Below are positions 1-7,333 of a DNA stretch of 38,309 bases, piece by piece. Source of the stretch: Archangium violaceum Cb vi76 (lineage in GTDB: Bacteria; Myxococcota; Myxococcia; Myxococcales; Myxococcaceae); the NCBI RefSeq assembly GCF_000733295.1, contig NZ_JPMI01000133.1, positions 6-38,314 on the forward strand, in the 5' to 3' direction. Both the position numbers and the translations under genes were made by a program. The notes beneath the pieces were generated by a model. The model did no database searches. It saw nothing but the letters and a program-made list of their open reading frames with translations, and was not told the origin of the DNA. Position 1 is the stretch's first letter; the number at the start of each line of letters is the position of its first letter.

Positions 1-73
1 GTATCGGGTGAACCCGGGTTGAACCCTCTGTCCACAGCGTGGGCCACGGATTGAAGAACGGACCCGGACACCC

Positions 74-826
74 TCACCCCGTCCCTCTCCCGAGGGGAGA
101 GGGGAAATCGGGAAGAAGGGACTCCACCGTGCGCAGGGCCGCGTCCAGGCTCGTCAGCCCCTCTCGGCGCACCGTATCCACCGCCTCCCGGGCCCAGGCC
201 ACCACCTCGCGCCGGTCCTCCTCGGGCATGCCATGGAACCTCGCGGCCCCCGAGCGGAGATCCTCCGCCACATGCGCCGCCACGCCCAGGCTCCGCCCCA
301 CCTCCACGGCCCGCACGGCCCGCGCCGTGCCCTCCCACAGCACCCGCAGGTAGAGCGCCCACTGTTGTCCGGCGATGCCCTCGGCCACCTGCTTGAAGCG
401 CGAGGCCGTCCACGTCCCCGTGCGCACCTCGAGCACCTGCAGGCCCGCCGCCGTCACCATGTCCTCCGCGGCCTCGGCCAGCACGGGGGCGGGGAGCTCC
501 GCCCGGGCCAGCGTGGCGAAGCACAGCGACTGCAGGGCGAACTGCACCCCGGGCCCCACCCGCGACGGCTCCTCCAGGTACGAGCACTCGCCATCCGCCA
601 GGTCATCCGCGAGGTTCGCCGCGCACGAGCAGAAGAAGAGCCCCGCCGCGCGCCGCAGCAACACCTCGCGTCCGAGCCCCACCTCGGCTCCCGCCGCGTA
701 CAGCAGCGCCAGGGGCCCGGGCCGGCCCGCCTCCATCGCCGCCAGCACCTGACGCTCGGCCTCTTCCGGGAGCCCGTGCCGTCGCAGCGCGCGCAGGGCC
801 TCCTGGAAGACGGCGCCCGCACTCAT
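74..826 (-). CDS. All-alpha protein with DDxxDG motif, isoprenoid-synthase-like
   Basis: A 250-residue protein, predicted almost wholly helical. It carries an acidic DDLADGE motif at about residues 74-80, with a second HVAEDLRSG-like acidic stretch at about 185-193. That spacing recalls the two metal-binding motifs of trans-isoprenyl diphosphate and squalene/phytoene synthases, but the family assignment is inference and catalysis is unproven. The ATG at 826 was chosen because it overlaps the kinase stop codon (ATGA). An upstream in-frame start would extend deep into the kinase gene. The last residues (about SPLGRGTG) are encoded by a dispersed hairpin repeat, so the native C-terminus has probably been replaced. 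It is the last gene of the peroxidase/two-component operon. Confidence 0.6.
   Translation of the reverse strand: MSAGAVFQEALRALRRHGLPEEAERQVLAAMEAGRPGPLALLYAAGAEVGLGREVLLRRAAGLFFCSCAANLADDLADGECSYLEEPSRVGPGVQFALQSLCFATLARAELPAPVLAEAAEDMVTAAGLQVLEVRTGTWTASRFKQVAEGIAGQQWALYLRVLWEGTARAVRAVEVGRSLGVAAHVAEDLRSGAARFHGMPEEDRREVVAWAREAVDTVRREGLTSLDAALRTVESLLPDFPSPLGRGTG
83..103. repeat. Hairpin-forming repeat at operon end
   Basis: Perfect 9-bp inverted repeat (arm CCCTCTCCC, 3-nt loop) followed on the minus strand by a GGGGTGAGGG-type tail. This is the look of the dispersed intergenic hairpin repeat found in many high-GC genomes. It lies inside the last codons of the 74-826 gene and may act as its transcription end. 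There is no U-tract, so a rho-independent terminator is not shown. Confidence 0.55.
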
Positions 827-2175
827 CTCAATTCCCGCGGCAGCAGGATGCGCAGCTGCGCTCCACCGGTGGGCCGGTTGTGCCGCTCCAACGTGCCGCC
901 ACTGGCGCGGATGAGACACTCGGAGGTGTACAGGCCCAGCCCCGTGCCATTCGGCTTGGTGGTGGACAGCCCCTCGATGGGGGCCTTCAGCTTCTCCGTG
1001 GGGAAGCCCGGCCCGTCATCGGCGATGAGCAGCTCCAGCCGCCCGCTGTACGGCTCGGGGCGCGCGAGGATGTCCACCTTCGCGGCGCCCCGCTGGCCAT
1101 TGCCCTCGCACGCGTTGAGCACCAGGTTCTCCACCACCCGCCGCAGCGTGGTGGTGCCCCCGCGCAGCAGGGCGTGCGTGGCCTGCTCCTCCACCTTCAC
1201 CTGGATGTCCACGTCCGGGAAGCGCCAGCCCAGGCTCGTGCGCACCGACTCCAGCACCGGCACCAGGTGCACGTTCTCCGGCTCCTGGCTCACCGAGCGC
1301 CGCCCCTTCTGGCGGATTTCGATGACCATCTCCCGGATGCGCGCCAGCCCCTCGTTGACCTCGCGCACCAGCTCCTCGAACTCGGCGCGGGGCAGGGTGT
1401 TGCGCTGCACCCCCATGACCGAGAGCATGTCCGCCGCGGCGCTCACGCTCATCAACGTGTTGTTGATGTCGTGGTTGTACCCGAGAATCTGCACCAGGGC
1501 CTGGGACAGCCGGCCCACGTCGCGCTCCTGTTGATCCAACATCTGGGCCTGCACGGCGGCGCGCAGTTGCTCGGCCTCGGCGCGGGCGAGGTCGTGCCGC
1601 AGGGCGAAGCTGCCCGTGTACAGCTCGAGGAGGACGGCCAGCGGCCCCATGACGGCGAAGAGGGCCACGTGCTCCTGGCTCCGGGACAACAGCGCCGCCA
1701 GCCCGAGTGCCACCGCCGAGCCCAGCGCGAGGAAGGGCTGCGAGGGCGCCACGCGGTGGAGGCGGCCGTGGTAGCCGGTGGTGAAGAGCAGCACGGCGCC
1801 GAACAACATGGCTCCCGGCATCTTCGCCAGGGCCATCAGCGCGGCCAGATAGAATTGCAGGGCGGCCGTGCCCACCACCAGGTACAGCCAGCCCCACCAC
1901 TCCAGGCGCTGGCGGCCCCGGTGCAGCAGCGCGAAGACGATGCCCAGCCCCAGCATGGGGACGAGGCACGCCAACGCCTTGTGGAAGGGGAGATCGAAGA
2001 AGCCCTTGGCCCCGGGCGCGTACACCGCCAGCGCCAGTACCGCCGGGATGACGAGGGCGGAGCTCAGCCACGCCTGCAGCGACGATGCGGCCAGCACCTC
2101 CTGGGGATCCTGCGAGCGCACCCAGCGCTTGAAGGAGTCGTGGACGAGCCGGCGCCAGCGGGGCAATGGGTTCAT
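823..2175 (-). CDS. Membrane sensor histidine kinase
   Basis: A 450-residue sensor kinase. Residues about 35-190 form five or six hydrophobic membrane segments with no recognisable extracellular sensor domain. A short helical linker follows (190-225). The phospho-acceptor is H235 in the motif GYNHDINN. The ATPase domain shows the N box (N354 in NLVLNACEG), the G1 box DDGPG (386-390) and the G2 box GTGLGLYT (410-417). The H box has NHDINN rather than the more usual SHELR, as in HWE/NtrB-like kinases of myxobacteria. Both ends overlap neighbours by ATGA, so it is translationally coupled to the 104-residue protein before it and the isoprenoid-synthase-like protein after it. No DNA-binding response regulator is encoded here; the only receiver (2561-2929) lacks its Asp. 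Confidence 0.92.
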   Translation of the reverse strand: MNPLPRWRRLVHDSFKRWVRSQDPQEVLAASSLQAWLSSALVIPAVLALAVYAPGAKGFFDLPFHKALACLVPMLGLGIVFALLHRGRQRLEWWGWLYLVVGTAALQFYLAALMALAKMPGAMLFGAVLLFTTGYHGRLHRVAPSQPFLALGSAVALGLAALLSRSQEHVALFAVMGPLAVLLELYTGSFALRHDLARAEAEQLRAAVQAQMLDQQERDVGRLSQALVQILGYNHDINNTLMSVSAAADMLSVMGVQRNTLPRAEFEELVREVNEGLARIREMVIEIRQKGRRSVSQEPENVHLVPVLESVRTSLGWRFPDVDIQVKVEEQATHALLRGGTTTLRRVVENLVLNACEGNGQRGAAKVDILARPEPYSGRLELLIADDGPGFPTEKLKAPIEGLSTTKPNGTGLGLYTSECLIRASGGTLERHNRPTGGAQLRILLPRELR

Positions 2176-2486
2176 AAGGTCGCGGTCAGGTAGAAGCCCG
2201 CCGCTTTGTTGATGGCGTTGGCTTCCCGTCCCACCTGTTCCACGCGGCGCTTGAGCTCATTGAAGATGTCCGGGTTGCCCCGGTGCACCACCTTCACTTC
2301 CACCGTGCCGCCCGCCAGCACCTGGTGGATGGCCTCGAGGATGGGCATCACCTCGGGGCTGATCTCCAACGCGCCGTCGGGACCTTCCACTGCGCCGAGC
2401 TCCTGGATGCGCATCAAGTACTCGCTGAGCGAGGAAGCCACGTTCAAACCCACCACTCGGGGCCCACGGATGTCGTTGTAGCTCAT
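2172..2486 (-). CDS. Small conserved-looking protein of unknown function
   Basis: A 104-residue soluble protein I do not recognise. It is amphipathic and mostly helical, with no signal peptide and no cysteines. The ATG at 2486 follows a GGAGG sequence about 10 bases upstream. Its stop overlaps the kinase start by ATGA, which argues that it is a real gene and that its product is needed together with the kinase, perhaps as a partner or sensor input (inference). A 74-bp gap separates it from the receiver-like gene upstream. Confidence 0.7.
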   Translation of the reverse strand: MSYNDIRGPRVVGLNVASSLSEYLMRIQELGAVEGPDGALEISPEVMPILEAIHQVLAGGTVEVKVVHRGNPDIFNELKRRVEQVGREANAINKAAGFYLTATL

Positions 2487-2560
2487 TGCTGCATTGCCTC
2501 CGCCAGCTCAAGGAGCCGGACTGTTGTCTGTTTGATTCGGGGGATCGTCGGGGGGGCGTG

Positions 2561-2929
2561 TCATGGGCGCGGGTGGCTCGGGCCGGGCGTGGAGAGCAGG
2601 GCCTCCAGCTCGCTGCGGCCGAAGGGCTTGGGCTGGAACCACTGGAGGCCGGGCTGCTCGATGAAGTCGGGAGGGCAGTGCGTGCCGGAGATGAGGACAC
2701 GGCGCGCCTGGGGCACATGGGCCTCGGCCCAGCGCAGGAAGCCGGTGCCCGTCTCGCCCGCGTCCAGGTGCTGGGCGGCGAGGATGAGGTCCACGGCCTG
2801 CTCCGTCTCGAGCGCGGCGCGGGCCAGGGCGGCGGAGGTGGGCCGGAGCACCTCGTGGCCGAGCATCCGCAGGGTGCGCTCCAACCCCCGGGACACCCGG
2901 GCATCACTGTCCAGGACCAGGACCTTCAT
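2561..2929 (-). CDS. Receiver-like protein lacking the phospho-acceptor aspartate
   Basis: A 122-residue stand-alone receiver fold. The acidic start (LDSD at about 6-9), the Ser/Thr position (S in VLISG) and the invariant Lys (KPFGR) are present. At the end of strand beta-3, where active receivers read LLD, this one reads LILAAQ, so the phospho-acceptor Asp appears to be Ala. It is therefore probably a pseudo-receiver working by protein binding rather than by phosphorylation (inference). Its ATG overlaps the peroxidase stop as ATGA, coupling it to that enzyme. The histidine kinase two genes downstream is the obvious candidate partner. An alternative alignment might use the Asp five residues later, but its context is wrong for a receiver. 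Confidence 0.8.
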   Translation of the reverse strand: MKVLVLDSDARVSRGLERTLRMLGHEVLRPTSAALARAALETEQAVDLILAAQHLDAGETGTGFLRWAEAHVPQARRVLISGTHCPPDFIEQPGLQWFQPKPFGRSELEALLSTPGPSHPRP

Positions 2930-3807
2930 GGGGTGGCCTCCCGAGGGGAGGAAGGGGCGTGGAACCAGTCACTGGGAGGCGCGAGGTAGAGGCCGCCGCC
3001 CACGGCCCGGGCGTAGCGCAGCATGGCGTCCGGCGTCTGGCCGCCCACGCCGAGCAGTGCGTCCAGCGAGCGCTGGTAGTACTCCGGGTCCGCCGAGGCG
3101 GAGACGAAGGCCAGGCCCTCCTCGCCACTCTGGCGGAAGGGGAAGCCGCGGCGGATGAGGAGCTGGTTCTCCCCGGCGCCGGAGGCCCGTACGCGGTGGA
3201 TGTGGGCCTCGGGGGGCGCGTCCGGGACGAGCTCTCCGTCGCGGGTGCGGCCCACCACGAACTCCTGGGCCTGGGGCTTGAGGCGGCCGAAGCGCTCCAG
3301 GTTCTGCTGGAAGCGCAGGTAGAGCAGCCAGGAAGCACCCGCCAGGTGTCCCGAGGGCACGAGGGCGGCGCGCCGCACCTGCTCGCGGGTGGGGCGCAAC
3401 AGGCCGTCGCGGAAACCGAAGGCGTCCCGGCCCTCGCCGATGCGGCCGCCGAGCACCTCCTCTTCCAGGTACAGCACCGCCTGGGTGAGGGCGAGCACGC
3501 GGCGCAGGGACCACAGCAGCAGCTCGCGGCCGTTGGCGCTCACCTGGACGAGCACGTGGGACTGGGTGGAGGGAAAGCGCGCGGTGGGACCCTCGCGGGG
3601 TAGCAACGCGGGGGAGATGGGAGCCTCGGGGAGCAGCGTGGGCTGCAGTCCGAGCACCGTGTTCAGTCCCCTGGCGGCGCTCAGCTCGCCGTAGAGGGCG
3701 GAGATCGTCTCCCGCAGCTGTGGGACCGCCGCGTTACGGCTGAGCCGGAGAACGACGACAGCACTGAACGCTCCAGGCGAATGAAAGAGCCCTTCCTGTG
3801 GCCGCAT
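2926..3807 (-). CDS. Dyp-type haem peroxidase
   Basis: A 293-residue dye-decolourising-type peroxidase that uses H2O2 to oxidise bulky substrates at a b-type haem. Family hallmarks visible: the GFRDG motif with catalytic Asp134, the probable proximal haem ligand His202 in PEAHIHR, and the distal arginine in LLIRRGF (R219/R220), followed by the GLAFVSAS strand. There is no Tat signal, so it should be cytoplasmic or cargo-loaded. No encapsulin gene is in the window. It is the first gene of the operon. A perfect TTGACA hexamer on the minus strand at 3891-3896 could be its -35 element, but no convincing -10 follows. The stop overlaps the receiver-like gene by ATGA. Family assignment is strong; subclass is not resolved. 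Confidence 0.9.
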   Translation of the reverse strand: MRPQEGLFHSPGAFSAVVVLRLSRNAAVPQLRETISALYGELSAARGLNTVLGLQPTLLPEAPISPALLPREGPTARFPSTQSHVLVQVSANGRELLLWSLRRVLALTQAVLYLEEEVLGGRIGEGRDAFGFRDGLLRPTREQVRRAALVPSGHLAGASWLLYLRFQQNLERFGRLKPQAQEFVVGRTRDGELVPDAPPEAHIHRVRASGAGENQLLIRRGFPFRQSGEEGLAFVSASADPEYYQRSLDALLGVGGQTPDAMLRYARAVGGGLYLAPPSDWFHAPSSPREATP

Positions 3808-3931
3808 CGCTGTAACCCCCCCAACCCTCGCGCCGATGTTCCGGCACGCCGGGTCGCGTGTGGACCAGGAGAACCCATGGGGTCGCGTGATGTCAAAGGG
3901 GGGGTGGAAGGAATGTCATATCCGCGTCGTC

Positions 3932-4564
3932 TCATTCCTCCCACAAGAGTGACAAATGCAATTCGAGTGACTCGAAGGGCTCGGCGCGAACCCGGACCTG
4001 GCCGGAGTGGGGCGTCATGGGGAGGTAGTGGTTTTCCTCTAGCCGGAACACCTCCAGCGTGCGGGCATTCGGGTCCACCAGCCACACATGCCGCACGCCC
4101 TCGCGTGCGTACACCGGCAACTTCGCTTTGCGGTCCAAATTTCGTGTGGAGGGGGAGAGCACCTCGCACACCCAGTCGGGAGCGAGCGTGGCGGCCGCCG
4201 TGCGAGGAGTTCGAGGCATCCGCTCACGCCGCCAGCCAGCGATGTCTGGGACCAGCACGTCCTCGCCCAGGTGCAGCTCGGGTTCGATCAACAGGTGCCA
4301 GCCTCCAGGCCCGCCTTGTCCCCTGCCAAAGGGGCCGCGCAGCTCGCCAAAGAGCTCCCCGGCCGCGTACGCGTGCGGAAGGGCGGGGCGGGGGCTGGCA
4401 TACAACACCCCGTCGATCAGCTCTCCGACGACGTGCTCCGGGAGCGCCTCCAGGTCCGCGTAGTTCGCCTTGCGCTGTCGGCTGCCGCCCATGGCAGGAG
4501 CATGGGCAGCCGGACGCACCTCTTCAAGAGGAGTCCAGGGGGAACTGCTCGATTCACGGTCCAT
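3932..4564 (-). CDS. Uma2-family (DUF820) PD-(D/E)XK nuclease-fold protein
   Basis: A 210-residue member of the Uma2 family, which is abundant in cyanobacteria and myxobacteria. Visible family features are GELIDGVLY near residue 47, EPELHLGEDVLVPDIAGW, and the core DWVCEVLSPSTRNLDRKAK, followed by the Y-A-x-x-G-V-x-H-V-W-L-V-D-P pattern. The D, E-x-L and K positions correspond to the PD-(D/E)XK catalytic set. The biological role of Uma2 proteins is not settled; they are often annotated as putative endonucleases. The ATG at 4564 gives a 24-residue extension before a second ATG at 4492 that may be the true start. It is divergent from the haloacid dehalogenase gene. Confidence 0.85.
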   Translation of the reverse strand: MDRESSSSPWTPLEEVRPAAHAPAMGGSRQRKANYADLEALPEHVVGELIDGVLYASPRPALPHAYAAGELFGELRGPFGRGQGGPGGWHLLIEPELHLGEDVLVPDIAGWRRERMPRTPRTAAATLAPDWVCEVLSPSTRNLDRKAKLPVYAREGVRHVWLVDPNARTLEVFRLEENHYLPMTPHSGQVRVRAEPFESLELHLSLLWEE

Positions 4565-4743
4565 GCGCTCACTCTATACCTGACTTCATACGTAGGGTAG
4601 CCCCTCCCTTCCAGAAAAGTCAGCCTCGTCTGCAGGGCCGGGCGTCCACCCCTCGTCCGCCCCGCCGAGGGGCAACCGTGCGGACGTGCCCGTGTGCCGT
4701 GCCTGGAAGCACCGTCCATCTTCCGACCGGAGGAGGCGCGTCC

Positions 4744-5646
4744 ATGGCGAATCCCAGGCAGGTGAGCGAGCACGAGGCGCAAGGCGAGGTGGAGCGGGTC
4801 CTCCACGAGATGCGGCGGACGCTGCGGGTGACGGGGCTGGACGTGACGGTGCGCACGTGGGCGGGCTTCGAGCGCTTCCTGGTGGCGATGTGGGAGGCGA
4901 TGGGGCCGAACACGGAGACGCGGGCCTTCGAGTCGGCGGCGGACGAGGTGAGGGCGCAGGCGGTGGAGGCCGCCGAGAGCCTGGGCCGGCTGGGCGCGTG
5001 GGAGGCGGCGGTGCTGGGGGAGAGCCAGCGCTACCACGTGCGAGGGACGCTGGAGCTGTACCACTACCTCGACCCGAAGATGCTGGTGTTCACCTCGGCG
5101 GTGAAGCTGGCCTTGCAGGACGAGCGCGTGGGAGTGCTGCAGCCGTTGGGGAGCGCCGAGCGGGTGGAGCGGGGGGCTCCGGGGCGGATGATGGCGATGG
5201 AGGAGGTGGAGGAGCGGCCGGGTGACGCGAGGCTGCGCGGACTCTTCGAGGACATCGCGGAGACGGTGGGGCCGCCGGCGTTGCCGGGAGAGTTCCGGGG
5301 GCTGGCGTTGTGGCCGGGGTACCTGGAAGCCGCGTGGGAGCGGCTGAAGCCGCGGATGAGGACGGAGGAGTGGGCGCGCGCCTGTGACGCGTTGCTGGAG
5401 ACGTCGAGGCGGCTGGCGAGGCGGCTGCCGTACGAGGTGGCGCTGTCGAAGGAGCGGCTGGAGGTGCTGCGCGAGGACGCGGAGCTCATCCAGCGGGTGA
5501 CGGTGCGGAGCGAGTGGCGGCTGCCGGTGCTGGTGCTCGGGATGGCGACGCTGGTGGACGACGTGAGGGACCTCGAGCGGCGGTTGCCCTTCCCGGCGGA
5601 GGCGCGCCTGGTGCCGGACTTCGTGGTGGGGGAGGAGCTGCGATGA
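4744..5646 (+). CDS. DehI-type (group I) 2-haloacid dehalogenase homologue
   Basis: A 300-residue all-helical protein resembling DehI, the non-stereospecific 2-haloacid dehalogenase that hydrolyses D- and L-2-haloalkanoic acids without a covalent intermediate. The sequence shows the internal pseudo-duplication typical of the fold: a first half with TWAGFERFLVAMWEAM and a second with LWPGYLEAAWERLKPRM. The N-terminal region has the EAQGEVERVLHEMRRTL pattern. The reading frame is open far upstream, but the ATG at 4744 follows GGAGGAGG within ribosome-binding distance and starts the similarity. The last codons overlap the next gene as ATGA. True dehalogenase activity is inference, because many DehI homologues have no tested substrate. 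Confidence 0.85.
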   Translation: MANPRQVSEHEAQGEVERVLHEMRRTLRVTGLDVTVRTWAGFERFLVAMWEAMGPNTETRAFESAADEVRAQAVEAAESLGRLGAWEAAVLGESQRYHVRGTLELYHYLDPKMLVFTSAVKLALQDERVGVLQPLGSAERVERGAPGRMMAMEEVEERPGDARLRGLFEDIAETVGPPALPGEFRGLALWPGYLEAAWERLKPRMRTEEWARACDALLETSRRLARRLPYEVALSKERLEVLREDAELIQRVTVRSEWRLPVLVLGMATLVDDVRDLERRLPFPAEARLVPDFVVGEELR

Positions 5647-6545
5647 ACTGGCGCGACTACCAGGCGAGACAGCGGGTGGTGGAGCTGGGCCAGCGCTTCG
5701 TCAGCTACGTGGACGAGGGGCGGGGCGAGCCGCTGGTGCTGCTGCATGGGATTCCCACGTGGGGCTTCCTGTGGAGCGGGCTGTTGCCAGCGCTGTCCCT
5801 GACGCACCGGGTGCTGATTCCGGACCTGCTGGGGTACGGGTTCTCGGACCGGCGCGAGGGCTTCGATCGCTCCATCGCGCGGCAGGCCGAGGCGCTGGAT
5901 GCGTGGATGGACCGGCTGGACGTGCGGGACGCGGCGGTGGTGGGGCACGACATCGGCGGAGGCATCGCGCAGCACCTGGCCATCCGCTTCCCGCGGCGGG
6001 TGGCCCGGCTGTGTTTGATGAACAGCGTCTGTTTCGACGCGTGGCCCGTCGAGCTGATGGTGCAACTGGGGCACCCGGGAGTGGTGCGGCGGTTCTCGTC
6101 GCGGGGGCTGCAGCGGATGTTGAAGCTGGCGCTCAAGGGGAAGGGCTTCGCGACGGCCCCGCCGGACGGAGTGGTGGACGGGTTGCTGGCGCCGTATGCG
6201 ACGGAGGTGGGAAAGGCGTCCCTGGTGCGCGACGCGGTGTCGCTGAACACGAACCAGACACAGGAGCTGGTGCCGAGGCTGCCGCACATGGCGGTTCCCA
6301 CACGGGTGCTCTGGGGCGCGGACGACACCCTCCTGCCGGTGAAGTGGGGCGAGCGGCTGGCGTGGGAGATTCCGGGCGCGAAGCTCGTGCGGGTGGAGCA
6401 CGCGAGGCATTTCCTCATGTGGGACCAACCGCACGCGGTGATGACGGCGCTCTATGAATTCCTCGGAGTGGAGGAGCGGCCCCAGATGGAGGGCCGGGAG
6501 TCGCGGGACGCGGAGCTGCCCTCGCTTCGGGGCCCGTTGAGCTGA
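5643..6545 (+). CDS. Alpha/beta hydrolase with Asp nucleophile, haloalkane-dehalogenase/epoxide-hydrolase type
   Basis: A 300-residue alpha/beta hydrolase. The oxyanion loop is HGIPTW (35-40). The nucleophile elbow GHDIGG puts an aspartate (D103) where esterases have serine, as in haloalkane dehalogenases, fluoroacetate dehalogenases and epoxide hydrolases. The acid is D227/D228 in WGADD and the catalytic base is H256 in ARHFLMW. The halide-binding Trp after the nucleophile is Ile here, and the Asn of HGNP is Ile. Classical haloalkane dehalogenase activity is therefore not assured, and epoxide or other hydrolysis is possible. The start at 5643 overlaps the DehI stop (ATGA), so the two are co-translated. 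A hydrophilic tail of about 25 residues follows the fold. Confidence 0.88.
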   Translation: MNWRDYQARQRVVELGQRFVSYVDEGRGEPLVLLHGIPTWGFLWSGLLPALSLTHRVLIPDLLGYGFSDRREGFDRSIARQAEALDAWMDRLDVRDAAVVGHDIGGGIAQHLAIRFPRRVARLCLMNSVCFDAWPVELMVQLGHPGVVRRFSSRGLQRMLKLALKGKGFATAPPDGVVDGLLAPYATEVGKASLVRDAVSLNTNQTQELVPRLPHMAVPTRVLWGADDTLLPVKWGERLAWEIPGAKLVRVEHARHFLMWDQPHAVMTALYEFLGVEERPQMEGRESRDAELPSLRGPLS

Positions 6546-6589
6546 GAAAACCCGGGCGCGCCCATTTGTTCGCTCCCAGGTGGCGGGCC

Positions 6590-6606
6590 GTGAGCCTCCG
6601 GCTCAC
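6590..6606. terminator. Short hairpin between convergent genes
   Basis: Inverted repeat GTGAGCC with a 3-nt loop, placed between the convergent hydrolase and methylase-like genes and overlapping the stop codon of the latter. No T-run follows on either strand, so a role in termination is only suggested by position. Confidence 0.3.
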
Positions 6607-7316
6607 TCGTCCCCGTCAGAGCTCTCCGGCTCCGGGCCCTCCGAGGGCTCCGAGTCGCCGAGCGGCATCTGGAGTGCCCGCGCCTTCTTCGCGCGCTTGC
6701 GGCTGAGCTCGACGCCCACGGCCTCGAGTCCCAGCCAGTTGGCCACGGCGAGCACGGAGCCATGGCCGCAGAAGGGGTCCACGATGGTGCGCGTGGGCGT
6801 GTTCTCCAACACGTACCGGCAGGCGACGAGGCACGCTTGCACGCCCATGCCCCGGGTCCAGGTGACCTCGCCCGCCTGGGGGAGCACATCGGCGGTGGAC
6901 TTCGAGAGAGCCGCGCGGAGTCCTCGCGAGAAGCACAGCATGTGCGAGTACGCCGGCCGCCCGAAGGTGATGCTGCCGGGCGGAGTGCGGCAGACCACCT
7001 TGTGCCAGAGCAGCGAGTGCCCCAGCTGCTCGGCGGCCTTCTGCACGAGGTATCCCTTGTCGACCCAGGTCCCGTCCTTCTTGATGTCGGTCTGGTAGAA
7101 GATGGTGACGCCGTCGTCGGGGCAGCGCGAGAGCACGAGCGACGCGGTACGGACGAACCACTCCTTCCACTGCGCGAGCGACAGGGAAGGGAACTCGGAC
7201 ACGTCGGGCATCGAGGTGATGAGCGAGCACCCGGCGAGCACACCCTGTGCCTCCAGCCACGCCAGGGCATCCGCGCAGTGGACCGTCCTCTTTCCCTGTG
7301 AAGGTGCCTGCTCCAC
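6603..7316 (-). CDS. DNA-methylase-like SAM-dependent methyltransferase with atypical catalytic motif
   Basis: A 237-residue protein with the circularly permuted layout of beta-class N4/N6 amino-methyltransferases. The SAM-binding motif DPFCGHGSVL (180-189), followed by VGVELSRKRAKKA, lies at the C-terminus. The catalytic-motif position near the N-terminus reads SMPD (35-38) instead of DPPY/SPPY. The central region (TIFYQTDIKKDG, HKVVCRTPPG) matches the fold. With the altered motif it may modify a non-DNA substrate or have changed specificity (inference). No restriction enzyme is adjacent. The start is GTG at 7316 with GGGAG 8 bases upstream. It lies 17 bp after the SDR gene on the same strand and is probably co-transcribed. 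The tail is acidic. Confidence 0.75.
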   Translation of the reverse strand: MEQAPSQGKRTVHCADALAWLEAQGVLAGCSLITSMPDVSEFPSLSLAQWKEWFVRTASLVLSRCPDDGVTIFYQTDIKKDGTWVDKGYLVQKAAEQLGHSLLWHKVVCRTPPGSITFGRPAYSHMLCFSRGLRAALSKSTADVLPQAGEVTWTRGMGVQACLVACRYVLENTPTRTIVDPFCGHGSVLAVANWLGLEAVGVELSRKRAKKARALQMPLGDSEPSEGPEPESSDGDE

Positions 7317-7333
7317 GTGATGGCTCCCGGAGC

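Noticed and set aside
2926-3807. Peroxidase as encapsulin cargo
   Set aside because: No encapsulin shell gene occurs nearby and no clear C-terminal targeting peptide is present.
3891-3896. TTGACA on the minus strand as a promoter of the peroxidase operon
   Set aside because: The -35 hexamer is perfect but no acceptable -10 is found 16-18 bp downstream, so it is mentioned only in the gene entry.
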